Shown: positions 1-11,592 of the stretch, piece by piece | Layout of the letters: each line of letters starts with the position of its first letter | Numbering within the stretch: the first letter of the stretch is position 1 | Assembly: GCA_016748015.1 (NCBI GenBank) | Contig: JAAOMT010000282.1 | Span: 62,001-126,000, forward strand | Source of the DNA: Geosiphon pyriformis | Lineage: Eukaryota; Glomeromycota; Glomeromycetes; Archaeosporales; Geosiphonaceae | Length of the DNA stretch: 64,000 nucleotides | Reading direction: 5' to 3' | Notes under the pieces: generated by a model | The model's input: the letters and a program-made list of their open reading frames with translations, nothing else | Database searches by the model: none | Told to the model about the DNA's origin: nothing | Program-made: the position numbers and the translations under genes

Positions 1-1649
1 AAAATATAAAAATAATTTAAAGCATTTCGAACTTTAATACAAAAATAAATAAATTAATATTTTATATTTTGGCTACATTATATAGTTAAATTGTGACAAA
101 AACATATCATTTTTTATAATTTTGATTCCAATAATACATTTTATTTTGTATTATTATTAAACTTTAAATTTCATTGCTTTAAAATTTTTATGGTTTAATA
201 TAAATATATACTTATTAATTTAGTATTAACACATTATATATATTATTTACTTAATAATAAGAATTTAAAATTTCTAAAAACAATATAAATTTTCATTTAA
301 AACTTTTTTTCTTTTATTAAATTAAAAACTGTAAATTTGTACATAATAAAAAATAAAAAATTTACAATTGATTATCTTTACAAATTATTTATAAATCAAA
401 TTTTAATAAAAATTTATTTAAGTAATTATTAAGTGTGCATAATTTTAATTAAAAAAATCACAACTTAAATTTTTTTTGCTGATTTGTTTTTTCTTACTTT
501 TTTTCTTTCAAATTGCGTAAATTATAATTAAATAGAAGAAGTTATTTGTTATTTTAAATACTAATTTTTTTTGCATTGTATTCACAAATGTTTCAGAACA
601 TATGTAAAACATAATTAAACTAGTATTAACATAAAAGCAAATTAGCTCACATTTCACAAATTTTAAACAAATATCATTATATGTTTAATTTATTGAGAAT
701 TTATTGGCTTTAATAAAACATAATATTTCTAAAAAAGGTATGTTAAAAAGCAATTTTTACATTAAAAATTATAATACAAAAACCAACTAATATATTAAAA
801 ATTAGTATTAAAAAATAAATTTATGGTTTATTTTTAATTATTATAATAAAGAATAAAATTTTGTTTGTAAATTTTTGCCTACTCTCTGTATAATTGCTAT
901 TAAGGCAAACAAATTATTTATAACTTTGTTTGGAATTTTTCTATATACATCTTCAAATCTTTCAAGTTTTGTGATTCTTTCTCTTTTACATTTTTTTTCT
1001 TTTAAGTTTTTAATTAGATTAAAATTTGAAAAGAATTTTTATTTAAGCGACTTGTGTATTTTGAATTATTGTTTTCCTAAGGTCAAAGGAGCAAAATATT
1101 AATCGATTAAAAAATACAGATAATTTTTAATAATTTTACAAATATCGAAAAATTCCAAAATCCCTTTAGTTTAATGATTATTTTTTAATTTTGATAATAA
1201 AATTTGTGTACAAAAAAAAATTTATCAAAAACCTAAAAAAAATAATTTAATTTAAATTAATAAAATTTTTAACATTTTAAATATATAATTCATGTTATTC
1301 AATACTCGTGACTTACATTCACCATTAATAAGGAAATCTTTTGTGACCCTGCTTGTGATTGTGATTCCCTTTTAAGATAAACAAAGCTGCAAGATGAAAG
1401 CGAATAGTATTACAAAACTTGTTTGAAACCCAAATATCAATTAGGTCACTATGACACTATATGTCTTTTTACCGGGTCTCAATAACGAAAATCACGTTTT
1501 CTATCTCGTCCACAACATTACACCTGTCCAGTAGTTCATACCCTACTGCGTTTTAAATTACCAACAATTAAAGGAGTACGATTATCGATTTTCTCTTTAC
1601 CATCACCTTTTGCAGGAGCTACCAAATACCTCAACTTTTATCCAGCAAG
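1..1649. other. AT-rich intergenic DNA, no gene seen
   Basis: Almost pure A+T up to about 1300, with stops in all frames and no recognisable domain. Base composition becomes more mixed from about 1300, which is probably the promoter and 5' leader of the F-box gene that starts at 1650. Confidence 0.6.
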
Positions 1650-2915
1650 ATGCCTCCCCAGCTTCCTATTGACATCCTTCCAGAAATCTTGCGACACTTT
1701 GTAGGTGAACTAGGTTAGTAGAACTTTAACTTTATTTGTTCTAGATTTATGTAGCTTTACGGAGTAAAGAACCTGTAGTTTTTTCACTACAACCTCGACG
1801 GAAAAAGTTCAACCGCTTGTTCCTTTAAGAATTTTTTTTAACCAATGTAGTCATTTCTACAACATTTTTTCACATACTTTCTACCAAAAAACACTGAAAT
1901 ACCAATTTATACATAAGAAAACTAATCATATACGGTTTTTATCACAATAGACGAGCAAGAGATTCTACATAACTTGCTATTCGTCAATCGTACCTGGTGT
2001 CAACATGCACTACCATTATTATGGACTAATCCATTTCTTATGTGTCAGCAACCAGAAAATCGAGTCAAATTGGTAGATACTTTCATTGGATGTCTGTCTG
2101 ACCATGATAAAGCATTTCTTGCCGCACGAAATCCCGATATTCCATATCATCCTCGTCCATCAATAGATTATACGGCCTACGTCACCATACTTGAGGAGAA
2201 GACCATCATTGAAGCGGTTAACAGCTGGTACGAGAAATTGCCAAAATCAGACGAGAAGAAAGAAAAAGCCATGAACGATGATGCCGATCCAAATAATTAT
2301 CTAGAAGCAGAGAATGAAAACGAAGGGGAGACTTCTAAAGATAGTGAACGAAAATATGAAGCCACTGTTGTTAGCGCCATGCTTTTCAAAATGTTTGTGG
2401 AACGAAGCAACAACATTAAATGGTTCAATCTTGACTGTGACGCCCTCAATGCTAAATGGTACGATGGAGTTGTGACACATCAAAATTATATGGCCGATAA
2501 GATTCTTGAATCTGTAGCAAAATATCAACAAAGTCTTGTTCGCCTTGCAGTCACCTTTAATAGTGGTGGAAGTCAAGCTGACACTACAGAATTAGGAAAA
2601 TTGGTCGTTGAGTGCATAAAGGTACAAGGCCGCTTCCTTCGTGATTTCATTATTGAGAATGCTAGCGGTGAAACCTTTGCCGAAATGCATCATTCCTTAA
2701 GACCTCGTGCCAATTCTTTGAAACGTGTCGGTTATACACAATGTGATTTTTCCCTATTCCCTTGGTCAGTTGGGATTGAGATTTTATCTCAAATTGAAGA
2801 ATTGTACTTCATTGCCTGCACGCATCTAAAAGATAATCAGTTGCAGAAGTTAGAAGGACGTATGGAAAAGCCTTTCCCTGAATTTTACTACTACGTGCTA
2901 AAGGGTCTTGACTAA
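1650..2915 (+). CDS. F-box-like domain protein, two exons
   Basis: Exons are read as 1650-1713 and 1951-2915, joined in phase 1, giving 342 residues. F-box proteins link SCF ubiquitin ligases to substrates; here that role is inferred from the motif only. Exon 1 encodes MPPQLPIDILPEILRHF, the classic F-box start LPxDILxEIL. After the intron (donor GTTAGT at 1714, acceptor CACAATAG ending at 1950) the motif continues with LLFVNRTWCQHALPLLW. An acidic Lys/Glu/Asp/Asn-rich linker follows (about 2240-2350), then a region without a motif I recognise; Glomeromycotina F-box proteins often carry leucine-rich repeats there. At 342 aa it is shorter than many relatives. A second open frame (2914-3060) abuts the stop in the +1 frame, so the C-terminus may have been cut by a frameshift. 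Start choice rests on the ATG opening the F-box. Confidence 0.82.
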
Positions 2916-3834
2916 TCGATCTATACAAAAAAATTTTCATCTCCCAAACATCCTTGAAGTCATTTGCAAAATTTATCGCGGAACCTATCATGAATTTCTA
3001 AGAAGCATATCTCGAATTAGCCGTTATCCTGTAATTTATCTCTCACCCATTTATTCATAACTCTTACACAAATTGCTAATTCAGTCTGAATACTTTCTCG
3101 ATCAGCGTGAATAGTTAAAATAAAATACATTCCAAATTTTCCTTACTTCCTTTGAAACATTAAGACTCTCGATTACCTGCAAATCGAGCTAGAAATACAT
3201 TCTACTTGTGAACAATAAGAAACTTTATGGAAATTAAAGGATAGAAAAATACATCATTCTTTGAATTTGGTGAAAACTTCATTCACAAACGCTGAAATCG
3301 ATTGAATTAAAAGATAATATTCTTACCTACAATTAGTTTGATCACGTGGTCGATTTAAAAGAGGCTAATTATTTCAAGAATTCACAAATTTATTATTATC
3401 GTTACTATTATTCAAAATCTTGCATATTAATAGTTTTTCCCTTGCAAATAAAATTTGAAATTCATTGGAATCGGTCGAGTGAATTTAATATTATTAGTGT
3501 ATATTTATGTGATATAAATGTTTGATTTTATGACAATATTTATGACTTTCTTTTGCCCTAATTGCGCTTACGTAATTTATTAATCTGAGATTAAAGATTT
3601 TTCTAAGTATATTAGAAAATATACATTTTTAATTTTAACATATTAAAAAATATATATTGTTTGTTTTTTATTATTATAAACATTAAATATTTTTGATCAA
3701 AATAATTTTTAAGATTGAAAATGGTTTGAGATTATTAAATACATATTATTTTTTTATATTATTATTATTAATCAATTTAGAATTTTCAAAAAAGTTTTTT
3801 AAATTTAAAATATTTAAAATATTCAAAATAAACT

Positions 3835-4000
3835 TAATTAATAAATAAATTATATAAGTAAAAATATATTGAAAAATAAGTTTAATTAATAAATAAATTA
3901 TGTAAATAAAAATACATTGAAAATAAATAAATAAATTATGTAAATAAAAATATATTGAAAAATAAACTTAATTAATAAATAAATAATATAAATAAAAAAT
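3835..4000. repeat. degenerate tandem repeat, about 50-bp unit
   Basis: The unit AAATTATRTAARTAAAAATA followed by YATTGAAAAATAARYTTAAT recurs about three times with small deletions, then a partial copy. It is A+T only apart from a few G/C. An (AAT)n microsatellite lies just downstream at about 4061-4081. Confidence 0.6.
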
Positions 4001-4421
4001 GTGATAATAAATTTTTAAATGTTTAAATATTCAATGTTAATATTTTAATTATTTACATAATAATAATAATAATAATAATACATTTTTTTGATTAAAAACA
4101 AAATTCTTACATCGAAACTTATCATAGAAACTTTGAAAATAATGAACAATGTAAATTTTTTACATGATAAAATTCTTGTAAAGCAAATTTCATTATTCAA
4201 GAAACGTGATATTTATAAAAACTTTTAGCATTTTAACAATAGATTTTAGGATTTGACATTTCAATGATTAATTTTTTTTCGATTTTTTCACTATATTTTT
4301 AAAGAATTTCAAAACTCGTCGCTTCTATAAACACTTGCTAATTTAATGGTTGAAGTAATAAAAGATTTCTTCATAAATCACTTTCTTTCATGATATAAAT
4401 CTACCTATTGACTCTTCCTAA

Positions 4422-4661
4422 GTGCCTCCAAAGAAAAGTATAGAGCTGATTTTGGAATTTGGAAAAAATCCAACTTTTTTTTCCAATTGTCGGCGGGAAT
4501 TGAAGCCTTTGATTCTTTATAGAAAGAAAAAATTGCATTATGTGTTTAAAGACGGGGGTGCCATCACGATCAAAAAAGAATATTCATCTTCTATGTTAGG
4601 GTACATTTCGTTCTTTGACCAGTTTTTCAAGCAATGCGTTAGGATAAGCTACGAGAGTTAA
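4422..4661 (+). CDS. short ORF, unrecognised, possible exon or relic
   Basis: An open frame of 79 codons starting at GTG, preceded by a stop and a possible splice acceptor (CTTCCTAAG at about 4421), so it could be a terminal exon. The product begins MPPKKSIELILEFGKNP (if the first codon is read as Met) and is rich in Lys, Phe and Tyr. I do not recognise a family. Composition is less AT-biased than the flanks, which is the main argument that it was once coding. No matching upstream exon was found, so it may be a gene fragment or chance. Confidence 0.2.
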   Translation: MPPKKSIELILEFGKNPTFFSNCRRELKPLILYRKKKLHYVFKDGGAITIKKEYSSSMLGYISFFDQFFKQCVRISYES

Positions 4662-5328
4662 ATACCTTGTTTCATACTTCAAAAGTTAAAATTAATTTTA
4701 AGGAGTTATTAAAGGTTTAAGCCAGACTTTTAAACTGAGCTTTTTACCAATATTCAATATAATTCATCTTAAATTTTTATTTAGCATTATAATACTGATT
4801 TTATTACAATTCGGAATTTAAGATTCACGATGTTAAAAGATAACTGAGAATTTTATTAGTTTTAGACCATTTATAAAATTATTATGAATTGAATAAAAAA
4901 TAAATTACATGATCAAAAGTTTTAAAATATTGATTTAATAAAAAATTTAAAACCTAATTTGTTTAAATTGTAAGAAACCTTTAATGATATTTCAGTCTCT
5001 TAAATTCAACAAGAGCTTTCACTTTTAACAAACTTAAAGAATCAAAAATTCTGAAATTGTGTAAAATATTATTTTGGACAAATCTAAGAACAAAGGTTGA
5101 CAGCCGCTCTTAATATTGGTTTTTTCGTTGGCTAAAAATTGTTAATAAATATATTAAACATTTCAAGTACATTTCTTTCGTGAATTTTCTAGTCGAAATA
5201 GGAAAGTTTGCGGCAGGGTTTTTAAAATTTTCCCTTTCTAAAATTTGAACCGCATGATTAAATTAATAGCTATCCGATTCACATCAACTAATTGCCGCTT
5301 GAAACTTGGAATATCAAATTCAAAGAGA

Positions 5329-5805
5329 TTATGAGTCATACTTCTTAATAGCTACCTTTTCCTTTTTAGGAGGAGCTACCTGAACAGTGAAGGTCATCCT
5401 ATTTTTCAGAGTATTCCACCTATTATAACAACCAGTTGGACCACGTGCAGGAAATTTTTCAGCTGTAATTTTTGACCAGGGAACATCGGTAAGATAGGCA
5501 AGTACAGATGTAATAAGTTCCCTATCTTCTTCTGGTGTCCATGCATTACGTTTTCGAGTTTTTGAAGAAGCTTTAGAAATTGACTTCAATCCACTCTTGG
5601 AGTCATCAGCTAAGGCTGGCGCTTTTCGAGGGTTTTCGGAAACGTCTTCTGTTTTAAATTTCCCATAGTCCTAAGAATTAAAAATCTTTGAATTTCAAGT
5701 ATTATCTTTTCTTTTAACTCTAAATGTTTTGGTAACCCCTTGAAATACCGAATTTTGTTGACCGCCCTCGAACTCAAGTTTTATTTTCTTTTGTCTGTCT
5801 ACCAT
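5329..5805 (-). CDS. Myb/SANT-like DNA-binding protein, two exons
   Basis: Read as exons 5719-5805 and 5329-5670, 142 residues. The second exon carries the Myb/SANT hallmark: WTPEEDRELITSVLAYL, then VPWSKITAEKFPARGP and CYNRWNTLKNR, giving the spaced tryptophans of one Myb repeat (about residues 75-123). The tail is Lys-rich. Single-repeat Myb-like proteins of this size are common in Glomeromycotina and are presumed nuclear DNA binders; the target is unknown. The acceptor TTAATTCTTAG before GACTATGGG is clear. The donor is either after TTTAGA (GTTAAA, used here) or 18 nt earlier at GTTACC; both keep phase 0, so the upstream exon border is uncertain. The first exon, starting MVDRQKKIKLEFEGG, is itself a tentative assignment. 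Confidence 0.62.
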
Positions 5806-8420
5806 TCCAACAAGAAGCTTTTGGCAAAAACAAATGAAAAAGAACAATAAACTTTTTATTGTTAAGAAGTCTTTTTTTTTGGATTCGAGAATATAGAATA
5901 TAATTTTGGGTTTGTTCAATTCCTATCATATCCTATATAATTTTCATAATGAATCAGCACCCTTGCACATTTACGAAGAGAAAGATTAATCACTTTTAAC
6001 CTCTCATACGCCGACATCAGTTAATCACTTTACCGAAATTTAAGAAGTCTCGAAAATTACGCCAATTAAAAGTTATTAGTGTTTCTAAAAATTTATCTAA
6101 ATTCTTTCGGTTGAAATTATTTACTACACTAACAGAAATTTAAATCACATGAAAATGCATGTTTATACCACAAACTCTCTTTTTTCATAGAATACATTTT
6201 CAATTCAAACTTTTTGTTAATTATCAAATTTTTATGTTAATTGGCTTAAAAATAAAAAAATTGCTTAATTTAAAAAATTTAAATTTTTTTAAATGTATTT
6301 TTGACATAAAGAATATTCAACTAAAATATTTTTAATATCTAATAACCATTTTTTTAATTTTTTGTATTTAACGAGTGAGGCCCAATCGTTATCTAGTACA
6401 ATACAACAGACTAAGTTTTCTAAACTAGACGCGACTCACGCGCTTACTACATGTGACCAGATTTTTTTGATAATATTTCATATTAAAAATATAGATTTTT
6501 TAATCATAAAAATCATTATGGAATTAAATATAATAATTTATAATAAATAAAAGCTTTGCAAAAACAAAAGAATTGGTAATTCATAAAGGCTAAAAAAACG
6601 ATTAACCCCAATTAAAGTATAAAAAATCTTGTACAACAACATTCATTTCAGAAATTAATTTGTTAATATATCGATCACAATGGCAACGCTTTTTATATTC
6701 GAAAACCTTTTTTACAAACGCGTTGGCTGATGCCAATTATTTGAGCTTTATTATATTTGTAAATGCCAAATAGACTATGATAAATGCGTTATAAAAAATT
6801 GATGTTTTAATTCATGCTCACCAAATAATTAACTCTATAAAGACTTCATGAATTGGACAGCAACAATTGAGCTGTATCGAGCTAAGCTACTTTATAAATA
6901 GTACCGAACCTGTTTTCAATTTATCTGGTCCAAAGAGATGTTTGATGAGAAATGTGTCGGCGAAGAAATATGCAATAACATTCTTGCAACGTTGCAACAA
7001 AGGAATATTCTTGGTACTTCTATCGTTATAATATAGATTGAATTTTTGATTATTTCGTCTGTTTTTCGATTGATGAGGTTGAATAAACGAATAACTCCTA
7101 AAAAAATGTGAATAATATAATCCTTTTGTAAATTAGATCAGTTTGTTTAATATATAATATTATGAGTTGGGTATAATCTTTCGAGCTGAAGCGGAAAAAA
7201 ATAACAATCGATTTAAAAGTAAATCAATTTGGAAAGTTGGGCGAAAGCAAAAACAAAACGAATGAATCGAAAAAAGATCAAAAGTAAATCCGTTTGATAA
7301 AATAACTTTTGATTAATATCATGGTTTGGCAAATTCAGTATTCAATTCCTTCACGAAGCAATGGCGTGATATTTGTTTGTTTCCTTTTATATCTATGTCG
7401 CACAAATTTCATTATTGGAAAATACTAACCTTATCTGAAACGGTTTTCGCACCCCTTGCAAGGTGGAAAACAATATTAGTAAAGAACATCTATTTAATTT
7501 ATACAGAGATTTTCAAACTAATGTAAGATAAATTGGGATGTACAAATAAGGCATGCATTGATTGAAATAATTTTATTTATCGTTTTGGGCTGCTTTCTTG
7601 AGGAAAGGCTGTGCCAACCATTCAAAAAAAATCCAATAAAAATTTGTGGTTTTAAATCAGTCAGCTGGGCTGTATCGTTTTTTTTTTGGATTCATTGAAT
7701 TTCCAATTAACAACATTAATCGTTTCTATATTTTCACGATTGCGGAACGAAATATAAAAAAATGTTATGTGAATTTAATTTGAGTGACGGACTCCAAACA
7801 GACCCTTGAAAAGATGTTTTGTTTTGCTTGCGAAATTTCCGAGATTGATCTTAGTTAATGCGTATCCAATAATGGAGTTTCAGTAATCAAACTATTTTGT
7901 CATTCAATACCAAAAGTTCGTTTGTTCTGCTAGCTAACAACGTAAACAATCGATTATAATCAAACTTTAACTTTAAATTGGGCTATTTGAATCTTTATCA
8001 AAAAAAAATTATTGGATATTTTAATGATTTCTAAGTGAACTTTTAAAAAGATATTAATTTATGCAATAAATTAGTATTTAAAATTAACAAATTTGAATAT
8101 TTATGTATATTAACAATTTGCCAAATTTTAAATTCATAATTTATCTTAAAATCATGAAACTGAAAAATTTCCAAGTTTATTTACTTATTTAAAATTATTT
8201 AAGATAAATACAATTGGAATAATGCCATGAATTTGTTTTCAATTTAAAATTTAACAAGATTAAATAGAAAAATTCCTTATACAGTTGAAATATTTTTTAA
8301 CTTAATAAAGTTGCTCACTACATTTGCATAAAAAGTTACGTAAAAATAATTTAAGTGACCCTGTGGCCAGGTTAAAATTCTTTTACAAATGTTGTAAATA
8401 GATTCGTCACTTGGTTTCAT
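5806..8420. other. intergenic DNA, little recognisable
   Basis: Mixed-composition DNA without convincing exons. The open frame at 6362-6550 crosses a LINE 3' tail and is not a gene. The 66-codon frame at 7326-7526 shows no family motif. Confidence 0.45.
6369..6460 (-). mobile_element. LINE 3'-end fragment (5'-truncated copy)
   Basis: Read on the minus strand, the stretch starts CTGGTCACATGTAGT and ends TTGGGCCTCACTCGTTA, followed by A/T-rich sequence. The same start and end pair occurs at 63257-63350, and both resemble the 3' untranslated end of the long LINE (CTGGTCACGTGTGG at 29094; GGACTTCACTCATTAAATAAT at 29169-29190). Its G/C-richer composition stands out from the flanks. It is interpreted as a severely 5'-truncated LINE insertion. 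Confidence 0.55.
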
Positions 8421-9022
8421 TTAATTATGGATCGCTTGCCCACCATAAGAACTAGAAACACCTTGTCCTCTGCTTATGTCTAAAAGAAACAAAATATTAG
8501 TTTGTTTTTTTTTGGACAAAAATTCAAAAGGAATGTGATGAATATGTACTTCGATGGTCTGATGCTGCACCTGGCTTACTTCGGCCTTTATGCGTGTTAT
8601 GAATAATGCCTTGTTCCAGAATCTGTTTAATTATCTCTTCTGTATTGGTCGTCCCGAAAGCGTTTTCAAGCCGTTGCTTCGAAGGTCGACCGGCAATACC
8701 TTCATTTCCACCATTTACAGTTTCAAATACGTCGAAACCTTGAAAAAAAAGTAGATAGGATATTAGCCAATTTTATGAATACGGTGGAAGCCCCTTATCA
8801 TAATTACTTTGGATAGTTTCAATGAGCGGAATGGTTTTGTCTTGACGCCATTTTAAGACCTAGATTCTGAGTCCAATAAATCTCTAATTGTTTCTTAAAT
8901 GACACAAGTTTTTCAAATTGAGCTTTGAACTTTACCAAGTCTGGATTTCCGAAAACGAAGAATTCCCCTCGTTCACCGTTAGCTTTGAAGATGATACGGG
9001 TATCGTCTTGAGAAGTAGCCAT
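8421..9022 (-). CDS. SBDS-domain protein, Rtc3-like, four exons
   Basis: Exons 8936-9022, 8808-8859, 8550-8738 and 8421-8479 join with consistent phases (0, 1, 1) into 128 residues. All borders are GT-AG: TTG|GTAAAG, CAAA|GTAATT, CGAA|GTACAT and acceptors AATCTAG, TTTCAAG, CTTTTAG. The product matches the small fungal SBDS N-domain proteins (yeast Rtc3/YHR087W type): an N-terminal strand region with FFVFGNPDLVLKWRQDKTIP, then SFDVFETVNGG and RLENAFGTTNTEEIIKQILE, with a Gly/Ser-rich tail. Full-length SBDS acts in 60S ribosome maturation; the one-domain fungal form is linked to RNA metabolism and stress, but its exact role is not settled. Length equals the family's usual 110-130 aa. The first exon read without splicing gives a misleading 67-codon ORF. 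Expression looks feasible; nothing is broken. Confidence 0.88.
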
Positions 9023-11108
9023 ATTGTAATTAAGAAAAGTTCGGTTTTCAGTTTTTTTTGTAAAAGTGGATAAAAACGTAGCAAAAGAAATTCAATATTT
9101 TAAACAGAATAGAGGGTATTCTCAATAGAGGGTATCCTGAATAGAATTACCAGGTTATATAAAAAATCCGTGGGAACCAACCTAACAGACTTTTGCGACC
9201 AATGATGTAATGATGATGTGAGAAATTACACCCGCATTATTACTTCATTGACAATAAATAGATCAGCCGACAGTGATCATCACCCATGACCTATGATGCT
9301 AAACTTAAATTGGCCCTGTTCCGAAATAACTCAATTAAGCTTTTAGTTTAAAAATTTTAAATTTTAGAAATTTAAATACTTCCAAAATTGCGTACATAAA
9401 AAAAGTATTATTATTTTTAAATTTTAATAAATATTTTAAAACTAAATAAACATAAATATATATAAAAGAATTATATAATATAAAAATTTTGAAATCAAAA
9501 AATAATCTGAATTAATATGAATATTTAAATTTAAATATTTTTTATGATTATGTTATGTTTTAATAAAAAACTTGAAATATATTTTTTTTACTTCAATTTT
9601 AATTTGTTTTATTGATATATAAATTCTTTAAATAATGAATATTAAATTTTATATTTAAAATATTATAATTATAATTTATATAATAATAATTTTAATTATA
9701 AAAAAATTTGTTTAAATTATTTTATATTAATATATATAATTTTTTTTAAATATAATTAAAAAGTAAAAAGTTTAAATTATATTGCTAAAAAATTATATTT
9801 AATACTAATTTAAAGTTTTATAAATAAAAATAATATGTTAATACTATTATAAATTTAAAAATTTAAATTAATTAATAAAAAATTATATATTTAATTGAAA
9901 ATTTAATTTTTTTACATTATAAAAAATATGATTTTATAAATAATATATTGTATTAATATAGAAAAATAAAAATACTTAAAATAACATTAAATAAGTAAAA
10001 AAATTTATTATTTAAAATTAAAATACTATATATAATTAAGTTATTTATATAATATATATATTTATAATTTATTAATAAGAATTAATATTAATTAAAAGTT
10101 TTTAAATACAATAATAAATAAAAAATTGTTAATATAATATAATATAGTTTTAATTAGTTTAAATAATTAATTATATATAAATTATTATATATTTATATTT
10201 AATATATATATTATATATAATAAAAAATAATAAATAGTATATATAATTAATGTTTTTTATTATAAATTATTATTTAAATACTTTTATAAAATATAATTTA
10301 ATTATTATTAATATATATAAACATGAAATTTTTTTATTAAAAAACTTTTTTTTATTTTTATAAAAATATTTAATAAAATATTATAGTTTTTAATAATTTT
10401 TAATATTTAAAAAATAAAACAATTAAGCAATATTTTTTACAATGTTTCAAATATAAAATAGTTTTTTATTGTTAATAAAACTTTTATATTAAGGTTTTTT
10501 CTTTTTTTAAGTAATTAATTAAAAATAATTTAATATAATTACTATTTTTAATTTAACTTTTTTTATTGTTTAAATAATTAAAAAACAATTTTTTTATAAA
10601 AAATAAATTATTAACTTTTTTTGATTTTTTAATATTTTTATTAAATTTATAATTATATTAATATATAATAATTAATTTTAATTTTATAATTATAATAAGA
10701 ATAAAAAATAAAAAAGTTATACTTAATATTTTTTCTAAAATATTTAATAAAATTTTAATTAAAAAAACTTTTTCTGTTATAAAAGCAGCTAAACAAAATA
10801 TTTTAGTAACTTTTTTCTTAAATAATAGTAATAAAAAGCTGTTTTTAGTAATTATTAATATATCTTTTTTATTTTTAACTGGCTTTTTTTCAATCAAAGT
10901 TTTTTTAAAAAGACACATTTAGATTAATCTTAATATTGTTTTTATCTTTTCTAAGAGCTTAAAAGTATTTAATAAGCCAATTATTAAACTGGTTTTTTTT
11001 ATTTTTTTTGTTATATCTAATGTTTACAGTACTTTTTTTTCTAAGATAATCAAAAAAATCATAGGTTTAAAAAGACAATAGTAGTTATCTGTTTCTGTTA
11101 TTGTTATA
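9023..11108. other. extreme A+T block without genes
   Basis: From about 9360 to 10700 the sequence is nearly devoid of G and C, with stops in every frame. From 10700 to 11100 a little G/C returns; this may be the other half of the LINE-type relic seen beyond the gypsy element at 20.4-22 kb, interrupted by that insertion. The 86-codon minus frame at 10658-10918 is Lys/Ile/Leu/Phe only and is not convincing. Confidence 0.5.
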
Positions 11109-11109
11109 C

Positions 11110-11551
11110 TGAATTGATTAGCTACCAATTTCAATAAACTGTTAGTAACTCCAGGTCTGGATAAAAAACGTTTTCTTTGATAAAATCCTATTTTTTTTAT
11201 ATTTTTTATATTTATTTATTTTCTTTTCTTATTACAATCATTAGAGTAGCCTACAGATAAGATTCCTGTAGAAAAGTTGATTTTTACAGCAAAGTAACTA
11301 CATATTTTAGTAAGCTTCTAAATGAGCAATTCTTGAGAAAGAATTGACATTTACTACAATATAACTACATAAAAGTAACTGGTATGGAATTGGTAATTCC
11401 ACTTATAAGCTCAGCAGTTCAAATTATAGGAGATAATTTAAAGATAAATTCAGTTATTAAAGATTCAACTACTTTTAGAAAATGTAAATTCACAACAAAC
11501 AGCCATTAGCAACATTTAAAAAAAGAGACCAAAAACCTCCGGTAATATTTG
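11110..11551 (+). repeat. 5' LTR of gypsy element
   Basis: It begins TGAATTGATTAGCTACCAAT and ends just before TGGTGCTCTCC. It aligns along its whole length with 19933-20374, sharing blocks such as TTCAATAAACTGTTAGTAA, AAAAGTAACTGG and CAGTTCAAATTATAGGAGAT. Differences visible by eye are almost all C/T or G/A. The last two or three bases could belong to the primer-binding site. Confidence 0.8.
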
Positions 11552-11592
11552 GTGCTCTCCTACAGAAATAATACAGCAATAACAACTTCAAA

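Larger units (their letters stand above)
2916..5328. other. AT-rich intergenic DNA with simple repeats
   Basis: After the possible frameshifted extension (2914-3060) nothing recognisable is present. The stretch holds a degenerate tandem repeat (3835-4000), an (AAT)n run near 4061-4081 and one short unrecognised ORF (4422-4661). Confidence 0.5.

Noticed and set aside
875-1102. 75-codon plus-strand ORF
   Set aside because: Phe/Leu/Ser-rich chance frame in AT-rich DNA with no motif or support.
6362-6550. 62-codon ORF
   Set aside because: It runs through a LINE 3' tail and into AT-rich flank.
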